64,000 bases of DNA, taken from positions 1-64,000 of the forward strand of contig NZ_CACSKB010000013.1 of assembly GCF_902706225.1 (NCBI RefSeq), in the 5' to 3' direction. The stretch's first letter is position 1. Each line of letters starts with the position of its first letter. Below the pieces are notes generated by a model, which did not search any database, was not told the DNA's origin, and worked only from the letters and a program-made list of their open reading frames with translations. The stretch is from Microbacterium sp. 18062 (GTDB lineage Bacteria; Actinomycetota; Actinomycetes; Actinomycetales; Microbacteriaceae). Below are positions 34,313 through 44,600 of the stretch, in pieces. Position numbers and translations under genes: made by a program.

Positions 34313-35992
34313 CTACTCGTTCCAGGAGAGCAGCTTGTAGCGGAGCGCCACATCACTCGTGAAGGAGATACCCAACTCCGGTACCGAAGCCATCGTCACT
34401 CCGGTGATGAGTATGGGAATCGCCGGCACATCTTGGGCCATCTGTGCCTGAACTTCTCCGTAGGCCTCAGCGCGAGCTTCTGCCTGGTCACTCTGTGAGA
34501 ATTCCAGGGTTACAGACTCGAGCAGTTCGCCCTCATAGCGAGTCCACGCGTTCGTGCTAGCCACGGTGAAGGAATCCAGCTGGTTGGAAGCATCAAGCAG
34601 CCAGGTTGTTCCGGAGCTGAGAGCGAGTCCCGTGTGATCCGATTCTTGACCCGTCGATCGCGCCCTTCTCTCTGATGAGAAGGTGGCAGCATCCTGTCCG
34701 CGCAAGTCGAGCGTCACGCCGATCTGCTCGAATGAGTCCTTGATGAGCAGTGCCACGTCCTCGTTGTCGGAATCTCCCGTGCTGTAGAAGAGGGGAACCG
34801 TAATCGGACCCACCCCGGACTGCTCTATGAGGTCGGCCGCCGTCTCGAGATCTGTGTCGTAGATGTTCCAAGCGGGAACGTACCCAGGAGATGCAGGGTT
34901 CACCACGGAATAGTCGCGCTCGGCGCGACCATAGAACACGACGTCATTGATCTGCTCGTAAGGGACCGCATACGCAAGCGCCTGACGAACCAGTTGGTTC
35001 TCGAGGATGGGATCGTCCGTCGCCACAAGGATCTGCATGCTCGTCGGAATGCGCGTCGAACCGGTGCGCACATGGAATCCGCTGCTCTCGAGCTCAGTGA
35101 ACTGCGCCTGAGTCGGGCCGTTGCGAACGAAGTCCACCGAACCACTCTTCATCAGAGCGACCTGGTCGCCACTGCCCGTGATGCGAGCGATCACCCGTGA
35201 GAACTCCGGATCTCCCGCATAGTGGTCAGGGACAGCATCGAAGATCATCTCCTGTCCCGGAGTGCGGGACGAGACGTAGTAGGGGCCCGAACCCAGAGCG
35301 TTCTCCGCGAGATACTCGGTCGCCCACTCGTCGTCCTCCGTTGCATGGGTCTTCGCCTCGACGGAGTCGATGATCGCGAAGTGCGGGAATCGCATGATGG
35401 GCAGGGCCAGCGGAACCAGCGTCTCTTCGCCCAGCCGGTTCCGGAAGGTGATCGCGACGGTGTGCTCGTCGATCACCTCGATCTGTTCCTCTGGTTCGTA
35501 GATGCCAGCGAGGGACGCGTTGAAGACGGCATACTGCGACGGCTCATGCAGAATGCGGACGAACGACCAGTAGACGTCGTCGGCGGTCACCGGATTTCCA
35601 CTCGGATAGAACTGCGCGTCGGGATTCAGATGGAAGGTCACGGTGGCCCCGTCGATATCCCACGACTGAGCGAGACCCGGCTCATACTCACTGGGCTGCC
35701 ACAGCTGATCCGCCCCATCCTCAACATAAGAGTGACTCAAGAGGGTTTCGTAGACATTCAGGCTGAACTCGTTGTTCCAAGTGTTCGATTGGTTCGGCGG
35801 GTCCATCGAGTTGATGTCGCCGGACCAGCCCATCACGATCTGGTCAGGAGCGCTAACGGCGCTCGTACCAGTCTCTGGGGAACCGGTGGTACAACCGGTG
35901 AGCGCCATCACCACGACGATGGCCGCTGCTGCGATCGGACGAACTGAGCGGAGTGCGTGTGGCCGTGCTTTGCGATGTGCAGAGTCGTGCAT
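34313..35992 (-). CDS. Family 5 substrate-binding lipoprotein
   Basis: 559 aa, DppA/OppA-type solute-binding protein. The signal peptide (RPIAAAAIVVVMALTGC) carries the lipobox LTGC. The mature domain has VTFHLNPDAQFYPSGNPVTADDVYWSFVRI, GSGPYYV and RQALAYAVPYEQIN, all typical for the family. It delivers a peptide or other small polar substrate (nickel chelates, opines and glycosides are also known) to the DppBCDF genes upstream. It is the last gene of the transporter row, 77 bp after the second ATPase. Confidence 0.92.
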   Translation of the reverse strand: MHDSAHRKARPHALRSVRPIAAAAIVVVMALTGCTTGSPETGTSAVSAPDQIVMGWSGDINSMDPPNQSNTWNNEFSLNVYETLLSHSYVEDGADQLWQPSEYEPGLAQSWDIDGATVTFHLNPDAQFYPSGNPVTADDVYWSFVRILHEPSQYAVFNASLAGIYEPEEQIEVIDEHTVAITFRNRLGEETLVPLALPIMRFPHFAIIDSVEAKTHATEDDEWATEYLAENALGSGPYYVSSRTPGQEMIFDAVPDHYAGDPEFSRVIARITGSGDQVALMKSGSVDFVRNGPTQAQFTELESSGFHVRTGSTRIPTSMQILVATDDPILENQLVRQALAYAVPYEQINDVVFYGRAERDYSVVNPASPGYVPAWNIYDTDLETAADLIEQSGVGPITVPLFYSTGDSDNEDVALLIKDSFEQIGVTLDLRGQDAATFSSERRARSTGQESDHTGLALSSGTTWLLDASNQLDSFTVASTNAWTRYEGELLESVTLEFSQSDQAEARAEAYGEVQAQMAQDVPAIPILITGVTMASVPELGISFTSDVALRYKLLSWNE

Positions 35993-36069
35993 TCTTGCTC
36001 TCTTTCTCTTGTCTTGTCGGGCGCTGACTTGTGGTGCGGGTCGTATGGGTCGGGGAACCGATCTGGGAG

Positions 36070-36888
36070 TTACTTACGGCTGAGCACCCTGCGAGAATGA
36101 CGACGCGAGTCCACTTCCCAGCGCGGAACGGGAACGGCGCTGAGAAGCTGCCTCGTGTACGCGTCCTTCGGGTCTCGATAGATCTCCTCAGCCGGCGCTC
36201 GTTCGACGACACGGCCTGCGGTCATGACGAGCACTTCGTCGGCGATTCGTCGGACAACGGCGAGATCGTGAGTAATGAAGAGATAGGCGAGCCCCAGTCG
36301 CTCCTGAAGGTCTTCAAGTAGGTCCACTACATGAGCTCGAACCGAGACGTCCAATGAGGACGTCGGTTCATCGAGAACGAGGACCTTCGGGTCGGCTGCC
36401 AAGGCCCGGGCGATCCCGACCCGCTGGCGTTGCCCGCCGCTCAATTCATGAGGGTAACGCTTCAGATGATCGGGGTGCAGATGAACGAGTTCGATGAGTT
36501 CTCGCATGCGGACTTCGCGTTCGTTGGCGCGCATCTCGAGCAGGTTGTACAGTGGCGCTTCTAGGGTCCGCCTCACGTCATGCCTGGGGTTCAGAGAGGC
36601 ATGCGGATCCTGGAAGACCATCTGGATGCTGCGGTGCTCAGCACGTGTACGCGGCTGCTTGAGTTCGTGCCCATCGAGCTTGATCGAGCCACTGTCGGGA
36701 GCGGTCAGTCCCAGTAGGCAGCGCGCGATCGTCGACTTTCCGGAACCGCTCTCCCCCACGAGCGCCACCGTCTGCCCGGGCCAGAGCTCGAAACTAACGT
36801 CGTCCACCGCTACAGTTCTGTGTTGCCTGAACACGCCAGATCCATAGGTCTTGCCGAGTCGCTCAACGCGTAGTGCAGGAACGCTCAT
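36070..36888 (-). CDS. Dpp/Opp-type ABC ATPase (F subunit)
   Basis: 272 aa. Walker A GESGSGKS, Q-loop FQDPHASLNPRHDVRRTL, signature LSGGQRQRVGIARAL, Walker B KVLVLDEPTSSLD, H-loop ITHD. The C-terminal oligopeptide-transporter extension is present (DPKDAYTRQLLSAVP). It starts inside the stop of the D subunit (ATGA). It energises import together with the other ATPase. Confidence 0.94.
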   Translation of the reverse strand: MSVPALRVERLGKTYGSGVFRQHRTVAVDDVSFELWPGQTVALVGESGSGKSTIARCLLGLTAPDSGSIKLDGHELKQPRTRAEHRSIQMVFQDPHASLNPRHDVRRTLEAPLYNLLEMRANEREVRMRELIELVHLHPDHLKRYPHELSGGQRQRVGIARALAADPKVLVLDEPTSSLDVSVRAHVVDLLEDLQERLGLAYLFITHDLAVVRRIADEVLVMTAGRVVERAPAEEIYRDPKDAYTRQLLSAVPVPRWEVDSRRHSRRVLSRK

Positions 36889-37697
36889 GGCTTGCTCCCC
36901 TCAGACATCTCCTCGCTGGCGCGAATAAGAAGCTGCGTGTATTCGTGGATTGGGCGCTCGAACACATCTCGCGTCGAACCCCCTTCGAGCACCTGTCCGT
37001 GACGCATCACGATGACTTCATCGCACGCCTCTGCGACAACACCGAGATCGTGAGTGATGAGGCATCCCGTCATTCCGCCATCGACCAACTCGAGGATCAG
37101 GTCGATGATGCCGGCCTGAATTGTCACGTCCAGACCGGTCGTGGGCTCGTCGAGGATCACAAGCTCTGGCTGGCAGATAAGCGCCATCGCGATCATGACA
37201 CGCTGCGCCATTCCCCCAGAGAACTCGTGCGGATACTGCTTGCTGCGTCGTCGAGGTTCCTTGATGCCCACCCTCTCCAACGCCTCACAGACAATGAGGT
37301 CAGCCTCTCGCTTCGAAACCTTGCGATGGAGCCGGCAAACCTGCGACAACTGAGTACCCACGGTCATCAAAGGGTTCAGTGCAGTCCGCGCATCCTGAAA
37401 CACCATTGCGATGCCTGCGCCTCGCATGGACTTGATCTCGGCGTTGTCCATACTCAGCAGATCCACGCCACAGAAACGGATGACGCCACTATCGACAACG
37501 AAGTTCCTCGGGGCAATCCTTAAGGCGGACAGCGCGGTGAGGGATTTCCCACTCCCGGTCTCACCGACGATCGCGGTGAGACCGCCTTTCCGCACCGAGA
37601 ACGTGACTCCTCGAAGAGTTGAGCTACTCTGCCCCTCGAAGTGCCCGGTCAGATTGTCAACTTCGAGAACGATGTCATCATTGAGAGCACCCGTCAT
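36885..37697 (-). CDS. Dpp/Opp-type ABC ATPase (D subunit)
   Basis: 270 aa. Walker A GETGSGKS, FQDARTALNPLMTVGTQL, signature FSGGMAQRVMIAMAL, Walker B LVILDEPTTGLDVT, H-loop ITHD. It overlaps the permease stop by 4 nt at its start and the F subunit at its end. A heterodimer with the F subunit is usual in this family. Confidence 0.94.
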   Translation of the reverse strand: MTGALNDDIVLEVDNLTGHFEGQSSSTLRGVTFSVRKGGLTAIVGETGSGKSLTALSALRIAPRNFVVDSGVIRFCGVDLLSMDNAEIKSMRGAGIAMVFQDARTALNPLMTVGTQLSQVCRLHRKVSKREADLIVCEALERVGIKEPRRRSKQYPHEFSGGMAQRVMIAMALICQPELVILDEPTTGLDVTIQAGIIDLILELVDGGMTGCLITHDLGVVAEACDEVIVMRHGQVLEGGSTRDVFERPIHEYTQLLIRASEEMSEGSKP

Positions 37698-38620
37698 GCC
37701 CCTCTCCTTCGCGGGTCGAAGAGATCACTCAGGCCGTCACCGATAAGATAAAAGGTCGCAGCAAGTCCGGAGACGGCGATTCCGGGGAACACCAGAACCC
37801 ACCACTGACCGGACATGATGGCGTCACGGCCGGACTCAATGATCGAACCCCACTCGGGCATCCCCGGAGGAAGACCCACGCCTACGAAACCCAGACTGGC
37901 GATGATGAGGACGGACCAAGCCGCGTTGATCGATGTATATGCGACCAGTGGTCCGATCGCATTCGGCAAAAGGTGTTGGAATGCGATTCGAAATGGGGGA
38001 ACACCTGCCAGACGCGCAGCATCCGCGTATTGTGCCGTTCGCAGAGACAACATCTGTACTCGCGCTAACCTGACATAGTTTGGAATCCCGCTGATCGTCA
38101 GCACGATGACAATGGTGGCGACTCCGGGACCGGCAACCTGCGCAAGGAAGATTGCAAGAAGGAGGCTAGGAAAGGCTTGAAGAACCTCGAGAACTCTCGT
38201 CGTGATCACATCGAGATATCCTCTGAAATACCCAGAGAGCACTCCTGCGACGGAACCGACGACGAATGATGTCGCTACCGAGATGAGAACGATCCCCAGA
38301 TCGAGGTGGGTTGCGTAGATCGTTTGGCTAAAGATGTCCCGTCCTAAGCGATCCGTCCCAAACCAGTGAGTTTCCTCAGGAGGAACTAGCGTCGGGCCCT
38401 GCCCCGTCAGCCGCGGATCGAACGGAGTCCAGACCAAGCCGATAACCGCCACCACGAAATAGAAGGCCATCATCGCTCCCCCGATCTTCAGGGACAGAGG
38501 CAGCTTCTTCCGCGAGACCGCGAGGCCTCCGCTCACCGACGGCTCGTTCGACCTTGCTGGCTCTGCGGCCGCCTGCTGAGACTGCTCTATAAAGCGGGCA
38601 GCTGGGGCATGCTGAGTCAA
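37694..38620 (-). CDS. Dpp/Opp-type ABC permease (C subunit)
   Basis: 308 aa with an N-terminal extension and about 6 TM segments. The EAA-like loop is DAARLAGVPPFRIAFQHLLPNAIGPLVAY. The start is best placed at TTG 38620, which overlaps the stop of the B subunit (TTGA); longer in-frame starts would run far into that gene. Forms the membrane channel with the B subunit. Confidence 0.9.
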   Translation of the reverse strand: MTQHAPAARFIEQSQQAAAEPARSNEPSVSGGLAVSRKKLPLSLKIGGAMMAFYFVVAVIGLVWTPFDPRLTGQGPTLVPPEETHWFGTDRLGRDIFSQTIYATHLDLGIVLISVATSFVVGSVAGVLSGYFRGYLDVITTRVLEVLQAFPSLLLAIFLAQVAGPGVATIVIVLTISGIPNYVRLARVQMLSLRTAQYADAARLAGVPPFRIAFQHLLPNAIGPLVAYTSINAAWSVLIIASLGFVGVGLPPGMPEWGSIIESGRDAIMSGQWWVLVFPGIAVSGLAATFYLIGDGLSDLFDPRRRGA

Positions 38621-39645
38621 ACTCGCACCGCCGTTCTGGTTCTCGGGTCGATCAGCATGTACAGGACGTCTGCAATGAGATACGCCAGGACAGTGAGGAA
38701 CGCTGCATAGAGTACGACCCCCTGCAACGATGGAAAATCCGACGCCAGCGTGACTTGAAGCGTGTACTGGCCAATCCCAGGCCATCCAAAAATGCTCTCT
38801 ACCAGGATGGCTCCGCCGAAAGTGAAACTGAATGCCTCAGCAAGGAGCGTCACCGTTGGAAGCAGTGCGTTGCGGAGAGCATGATCGAACCAAACTCGCG
38901 TCTGGCCATGCCCCATAGCCACCGACGTGCGAACATACTCCGACTGCAGCGACTCAACCATCGCGCTTCTGACCACACGTGCGACTGGCGCCATCACACC
39001 TATCGTGAGTGTGGCAATCGGTAGAGCGAGATGCGCGAGGCTATCCCAGAACATGTCCATGTTTCCAGCCAGGAGGCTGTCGACGACGTAGAACCCTGTC
39101 ACTTGGGGCGGCGGCTCCGAACCGACCGACCGACGCCCCACGGGTCCCGGGAGAACACCAAGCGTCACTGCGAATACAAGCATCAAGATCAGACCAGTAA
39201 CAAAAGACGGCATCGCCATGCCGCCGATGACGATCCCGCGAGCGAACCAATCGACGATCCCGTCTGGTCTGACGGCAGCTATCACACCAATGACGATGCC
39301 GAAAATCGTCCCGAAAGTCAGGCCAAAGATCGCGAGTTCCAGGGTCGCGGGTAAGCGGCTGAGAATGTCATTGAGAACAGGCTGTCCCGTGCTCATCGAC
39401 TCTCCTAGATCAAAGGTGAAGACCCCTGCCAGGAAATTCAAATACTGCTGCCATAGAGGCAAGTCCAGTCCATAACGAGCGGCTATCGCATCCCTCAACG
39501 CGTCGTCCGATGCCTCCAGCGGCAGATACTGCCCAATGGGATCGCCACCGAAGATTCGCGCGAAGAAGAAGGTGAGCGTTGCTACACCGAGAGCAACTGG
39601 TATCACCCACGCAGAACGTCGCGCGATCAAACCCAGCAGTTGCAT
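38617..39645 (-). CDS. Dpp/Opp-type ABC permease (B subunit)
   Basis: 342 aa. The N-terminal TM and GGDPIGQYLPLEASDDALRDAIAARYGLDLPLWQQY periplasmic stretch are typical of DppB/OppB. The EAA-like loop is RTSVAMGHGQTRVWFDHALRNALLPTV. First gene of the transporter operon (B-C-D-F-substrate-binding protein). SD TAGGAAA is present. A LacI-type operator lies 23 bp upstream of its start. Confidence 0.93.
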   Translation of the reverse strand: MQLLGLIARRSAWVIPVALGVATLTFFFARIFGGDPIGQYLPLEASDDALRDAIAARYGLDLPLWQQYLNFLAGVFTFDLGESMSTGQPVLNDILSRLPATLELAIFGLTFGTIFGIVIGVIAAVRPDGIVDWFARGIVIGGMAMPSFVTGLILMLVFAVTLGVLPGPVGRRSVGSEPPPQVTGFYVVDSLLAGNMDMFWDSLAHLALPIATLTIGVMAPVARVVRSAMVESLQSEYVRTSVAMGHGQTRVWFDHALRNALLPTVTLLAEAFSFTFGGAILVESIFGWPGIGQYTLQVTLASDFPSLQGVVLYAAFLTVLAYLIADVLYMLIDPRTRTAVRV

Positions 39646-39667
39646 AGATTTCCTAGTTCTTGCGAAG

Positions 39668-39685
39668 TGGCGAACCGGTTCTTCA
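39668..39685. promoter_or_regulatory. Module A operator, copy 3
   Basis: TGGCGAACCGGTTCTTCA has a perfect GAACCGGTTC core (39672-39681) and the TG/CA flanks of the two sites near 28.5-28.7 kb. It precedes the dppB-like gene and would place the importer under the module's LacI protein. Confidence 0.6.
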
Positions 39686-40657
39686 CAAGATATGGTCTGC
39701 TCGTTTCACTGGTGTTTCGATCAGAAACGAGGGTTGTAACGTGACTCCCACCGTTCAGCGGCGGGCTCAGCTCCGGATCCGCGATGTAGCAGCGTCCCAA
39801 GCGTTTGATGGGTCTCACGATCCCGGGGAAGGAGGGTCATGGCCGCGCCGCGGAGGTACGGCTAGTTGTAGTTCGGGTTGCGGGCGCGCCACGAACGTTG
39901 GATCGCACACCGGAATCGACCATGCAATGCCGAGGCAACCAAGCGCATCGTGGACTTGTGCACCATCCACGCCTGACAGGCTGCGTACCAGCGTCAGACA
40001 GGCCGAGTTCGACACGAGAGGAGCATCCCGCGACCACCACCGCGGGCTTGGAAGCACGCCGCCCATCGGCGTTGCACCCGACGGTGTAGCCAGACCGCGC
40101 GCTGAGGTCGGCCAGATGGCGGGCCGGATTCGAGGCGATCCGCACGGTTCTACGCAAAGCAGGGCTTCAAGATCACCCCGCGCACCTACTGCGGCGTCAA
40201 GACGCACCCATCCTTCGTGAGGGTACCCAAACACACGCCCTTGATCGACGGCACCCGCAGCATGCACAAGACAGGTCTCACTCTCGGGTACACGACGTGA
40301 CTGACCTATCCATACACCCACGCCCCGGGATTGATGACGGGCCGCTGCCCTCCCCGGTATCCGTCGACACGCTCGGCGGTGCGTTCGCGAGCGGCATTCA
40401 GCACACCCCCTTGCTGCGTCCACCACCGGTCCACGACTTCGATTCCTGCACCGAGGCCTCCCCCAATAGCTGCTGGGAGAACTCGATGAGGATACGTAGA
40501 GGGCAGCGCCCTGAACTGGCGCTCCGCACATCGAGGGCGATGTCGATCAGCGCCACGTGTGTCGGTCAGCGTCCACTCGCAATGCGCGATGCTCCGGTCC
40601 CGATGGGGCGAGTAGCGGAAGAAGCCTCTGGCGACCTCCTTGTATGCCGCCGCCCGG
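39686..40657. other. About 1 kb without intact gene
   Basis: No complete gene on either strand. It holds an IS3-family transposase remnant near 40.1-40.2 kb and otherwise short, GC-rich open frames that resemble nothing I know. It separates module A from a host-like aldo/keto reductase and looks like a scar of past insertion and deletion. Confidence 0.6.
40126..40222 (+). pseudogene. IS3-family transposase remnant
   Basis: One frame reads GFEAIRTVLRKAGLQ and, after a +1 type shift, another reads GFKITPRTYCGVKTHPSFVRV. Together they resemble the start of IS3-type OrfB (pattern GVEPICxVLxxAGxKIAPSTYYAxKxRxPSAR). Only about 35 residues remain and no terminal repeats are visible. Confidence 0.5.
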
Positions 40658-41494
<837 letters not shown>

Positions 41495-41615
41495 CTAGCC
41501 AGCGACGAACCCAGAGCATCGACGGGGTCATTCACGAGTTCCTCGAGAAGAGGACGCCTCTCAGCTACTCCGCCGCCGCGACCACTCCTTTCTCCCAGCA
41601 TGCCAGAGTGCTGCC

Positions 41616-42746
41616 TCATGCAGCGACGACATCCGCCACCCGGTGGAGGTCCGAGGACGACGTGAAGTAGTGTGGCGAGAAACGCACTCCTCCGCCGCGC
41701 AACGAGCAGCGCACTCCGTTGTCCAGCAGTCGACGATGATACCCCGCATCGTTTCGCCCGCTGGACGCGATGAGAATCCCGGACCGGTGCTCGTCGCCGT
41801 AGTCATTGAGGACTCTCCAGCCAAGATCGCGAAGAAGCTTTGCCAGGTAAGCGCCAGCGTGAAGGATGTGCGACTCGATGGCCGCCGGCCCCGCCTTGAG
41901 CACGAGATTGACCGCGGCGCTGATACCGACGATGCCCGCGGCGTTCTCGGTGCCTGACTCATACCGACGCGCGTCCACCGCCAGCTTGGGCTCGTGGTCG
42001 AAGTCGAATGGCCTGTCGACACTCAGCCACCCCGTGGTCGATGGGTAGAGGCTGTTAAGGGCTCGTTCGGAAAAGTGCGCGAACCCGATTCCCAATGGTC
42101 CGAGCATCCATTTGTGGGCACTGACGACGAGGACATCTATCAGCGACGCTCGGACATCGATGGTCATCGCACCCAAGGCCTGAGTTCCGTCGACAACGAG
42201 GAGGGCGTCGAGCTGACGACAGAAGTCTCCCAAAGCGCGAAGGTCGTATCGATAGCCGGAGGAGTACTGCACTGCGCTGACGGCAACCACCCGGGTGCGA
42301 TCGTCGATCAGTTTCCCGAAGTCGGAGATGAGGGCATGCCCCTCAGCCATGGGTACTTCGCGAATCTCGACACCGTGACGACGAAGCTGTGTCCATGGGT
42401 AGAAGTTCGACGGGAACTCGTTGACTGGAACGACAATGTTGTCGCCATGACGCCACTGGATGCCGTTGGCAACGATGGCAAGACCTGTGCTCGTGTTCTG
42501 CGTGAGCGCGATCGATGAGCGCGAACCGTTCACGAGCGCGGCGAGCCGTTCGACCGCGAGGGCTTTCTGGGGATCTGCCCCGGCAATCCAGGCCCCGATT
42601 CCGTTCGCTTCGTGATCCGCGGTGATCTGCAGTATGGCTTCTCGCACATCCGAGGAGATGATGCCGACAGCAGCCGCATCGAGATATGGCGCTTCCTGGG
42701 TACCGGGATATAGGGAGCGATGTATGCCGTCGAATTCCTGAGTCAT
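41616..42746 (-). CDS. Class V PLP-dependent enzyme
   Basis: 376 aa, aminotransferase class V fold (cysteine desulfurase / isopenicillin N epimerase-like). PYLDAAAVGIISSDVREAI at the start, TQNTSTGLAIVANGI, LLVVDGTQALGAM with the cofactor Asp, the Schiff-base lysine in VSAHKWMLGPLG and RYESGTENAAGIVGISAA. There is no conserved cysteine loop of desulfurases, so an epimerase, lyase or aminotransferase on an amino acid is more likely. It is last in the row with a YheO-like regulator and a polar amino-acid importer. Confidence 0.85.
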   Translation of the reverse strand: MTQEFDGIHRSLYPGTQEAPYLDAAAVGIISSDVREAILQITADHEANGIGAWIAGADPQKALAVERLAALVNGSRSSIALTQNTSTGLAIVANGIQWRHGDNIVVPVNEFPSNFYPWTQLRRHGVEIREVPMAEGHALISDFGKLIDDRTRVVAVSAVQYSSGYRYDLRALGDFCRQLDALLVVDGTQALGAMTIDVRASLIDVLVVSAHKWMLGPLGIGFAHFSERALNSLYPSTTGWLSVDRPFDFDHEPKLAVDARRYESGTENAAGIVGISAAVNLVLKAGPAAIESHILHAGAYLAKLLRDLGWRVLNDYGDEHRSGILIASSGRNDAGYHRRLLDNGVRCSLRGGGVRFSPHYFTSSSDLHRVADVVAA

Positions 42747-42810
42747 CTCGTTCTCGCTATTTGATAGGGGCGATAGATCGTACCGGGGCAGACCGTTTGC
42801 CGCGCGGGCG

Positions 42811-43581
42811 TCACCCGGGCTCGGTGGCAGTACTCTTGGGCTCGAGCTCGCTGAGGTAGTTATAGATCGTGAAACGGGTGACGCCGAGCGCCTTGCCGAC
42901 CGTTTCCACGGAGTCGCGCAGCATGAACATCCCCTGAGCTTCCAATGTGGCGACCACGCGAACCTTGTGGTGTTTCCGCATTAGCTCCGGGGCGACGCCC
43001 ACTTCAGCGATCGCTCGAGAGATGAGCAGCTGTGCAAGTTCGTCGATGCTCCGGGGGAAATGCTCGACGCTGGATCGGGACATTGGCTCTTCGGCGGGGG
43101 TCTCGGTGGTTGGGGTGCTGCCCCTCGCGGTCGCGATGGTCGAGGGATCATCCTTCAGGGCGAGATTGGCGATGTCACGCACTCGCCGCCAGAGCGATAC
43201 ATCGTGGTTGAGGCACAATGCCCCCACCGGGCTGCCGTCCGGTGCGCGCAGTATCAGGGTGGAGCTGTTGACGATGCGCCCGTCGGGCAGATGGCTGACA
43301 TACTCGCGGAGGTCTTCTGTCGCTCCCGCGGCGAAGTGGGCGAGCAGCAGGTCGGTGGGCGGGTCGCCCTTGACACGGTCTGTCAGAGCGCCGCCGACCG
43401 CGACGACAGTGGCATCGATGTCGGCGAAGTCATGGAGGATGATCTCGGTCGACGGAGGAAGGACGTCGCCCAGCTTCTCGATCAGGGTTGTCAGGCTGGC
43501 CATGGACAACGGCTGCGAGTCATGCGTGACCGTTAGCTGGTCCGACGGTGTGGTGTCGGGCGATGCGATGGGCGTACTCAT
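42811..43581 (-). CDS. YheO/DauR-like PAS-HTH regulator
   Basis: 256 aa. The N-terminal YheO-type PAS domain (LPPSTEIILHDFADIDATVVAVGGALTDRVKGDPPTDLLL, NSSTLILRAPDGSPVGALCLNHD) is linked by a Ser/Thr/Pro stretch to a C-terminal HTH (FMLRDSVETVGKALGVTRFTIYNYL). The family includes DauR, which controls D-arginine catabolism. It is encoded with an amino-acid importer and a class V PLP enzyme, so it probably senses the imported amino acid or derivative and acts on the repeat-rich region at 46.6-46.8 kb. Confidence 0.9.
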   Translation of the reverse strand: MSTPIASPDTTPSDQLTVTHDSQPLSMASLTTLIEKLGDVLPPSTEIILHDFADIDATVVAVGGALTDRVKGDPPTDLLLAHFAAGATEDLREYVSHLPDGRIVNSSTLILRAPDGSPVGALCLNHDVSLWRRVRDIANLALKDDPSTIATARGSTPTTETPAEEPMSRSSVEHFPRSIDELAQLLISRAIAEVGVAPELMRKHHKVRVVATLEAQGMFMLRDSVETVGKALGVTRFTIYNYLSELEPKSTATEPG

Positions 43582-43814
43582 AGATCACGACTTTCTCGGC
43601 TGGCATACCGCGCATGGGTGATTGGTTCTCGAGCAGCTACTCGCTCCGGCTAAATTAGGGGATGGACGGCACTCGATGGTCTTAGTGTAAGGACGGCCTC
43701 GCAGCGCCCCGTGGCGCGGTCGCCGCCCCTGAGGCCTGGGTCTGATCACGGGACCGGACGACCTGCTGCCGGTTCCTTCACCTTCCGTGGCGCGAATCAC
43801 TGGTTGAGAGGAAG

Positions 43815-44600
43815 TCAGGCCACGACCCGACGCAGGAACTCGCGTGTCCGCGGCGACTTTGCATTGCCGAACACGTCTGCGGGAGTTCCCAACTCCCGGA
43901 TCTCTCCAGCTTCGAAGAACGCGACGCGGTCCGCGACGTCTCGAGCGAACCCCATCTCATGGGTGACCACGACCATCGTCATCCCCTGCTCGGCGAGATC
44001 GCGCATGACGTTCAGAACATCCCCGACCAGTTCTGGGTCGAGGGCAGAGGTGGGTTCGTCGAACAGCATCACCTTGGGGTTCATCGCCAGAGCTCTAGCG
44101 ATGGCAACGCGCTGCTGTTGGCCCCCGGACAGCTGCCGCGGGTAGGCCGATGCCTTCTCGGCAAGCCCGACTCGATCGAGCAGCTCTCGCGCCCGATCCT
44201 TCGCGACCGACGCCTTCACTGATCTGACGCCGGTTGGAGCCTCGATGATGTTCTGCAGGACGGTCATGTGGGGGAAGAGGTTGAAGTGCTGAAACACCAT
44301 TCCTATGTCAGCGCGCTGACGGCAGACGTCCTTGTCGCGCATCTCTCGCAGAAACGTCTTCTCCCGGCGATAGCCGAGCAGTTCACCATCGACGAAGATC
44401 GCACCTGAGTCGATCTTCTCCAGGTGGTTCATGCATCGGAGCATCGTCGTCTTTCCTGAGCCGGATGGTCCGATCAGGCAGACGACTTCGCCTCGTGAGA
44501 TCTCCAAGCTGACACCTTTGAGAACCTGCAGATTCCCGTAGCTCTTGTGGACGTTCTCGGCGTTGATCATCGGCTGTCCGGCCATTCCCGTCTGGGTCAT
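43815..44600 (-). CDS. Polar amino-acid ABC ATPase
   Basis: 261 aa. Walker [10 protein letters not shown]-loop [17 protein letters not shown], signature [15 protein letters not shown], Walker [23 protein letters not shown]-loop THEMGFA: a GlnQ/HisP-type subunit. Starts inside the permease stop (ATGA). The loop around [22 protein letters not shown] is slightly long for the family. Confidence 0.94.
   Translation of the reverse strand: MTQTGMAGQPMINAENVHKSYGNLQVLKGVSLEISRGEVVCLIGPSGSGKTTMLRCMNHLEKIDSGAIFVDGELLGYRREKTFLREMRDKDVCRQRADIGMVFQHFNLFPHMTVLQNIIEAPTGVRSVKASVAKDRARELLDRVGLAEKASAYPRQLSGGQQQRVAIARALAMNPKVMLFDEPTSALDPELVGDVLNVMRDLAEQGMTMVVVTHEMGFARDVADRVAFFEAGEIRELGTPADVFGNAKSPRTREFLRRVVA

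Noticed and set aside
41616..42746. Cysteine desulfurase for Fe-S cluster or sulfur supply
   Set aside because: No active-site cysteine loop and no suf/isc neighbours; the regulator and importer beside it point to amino-acid metabolism.
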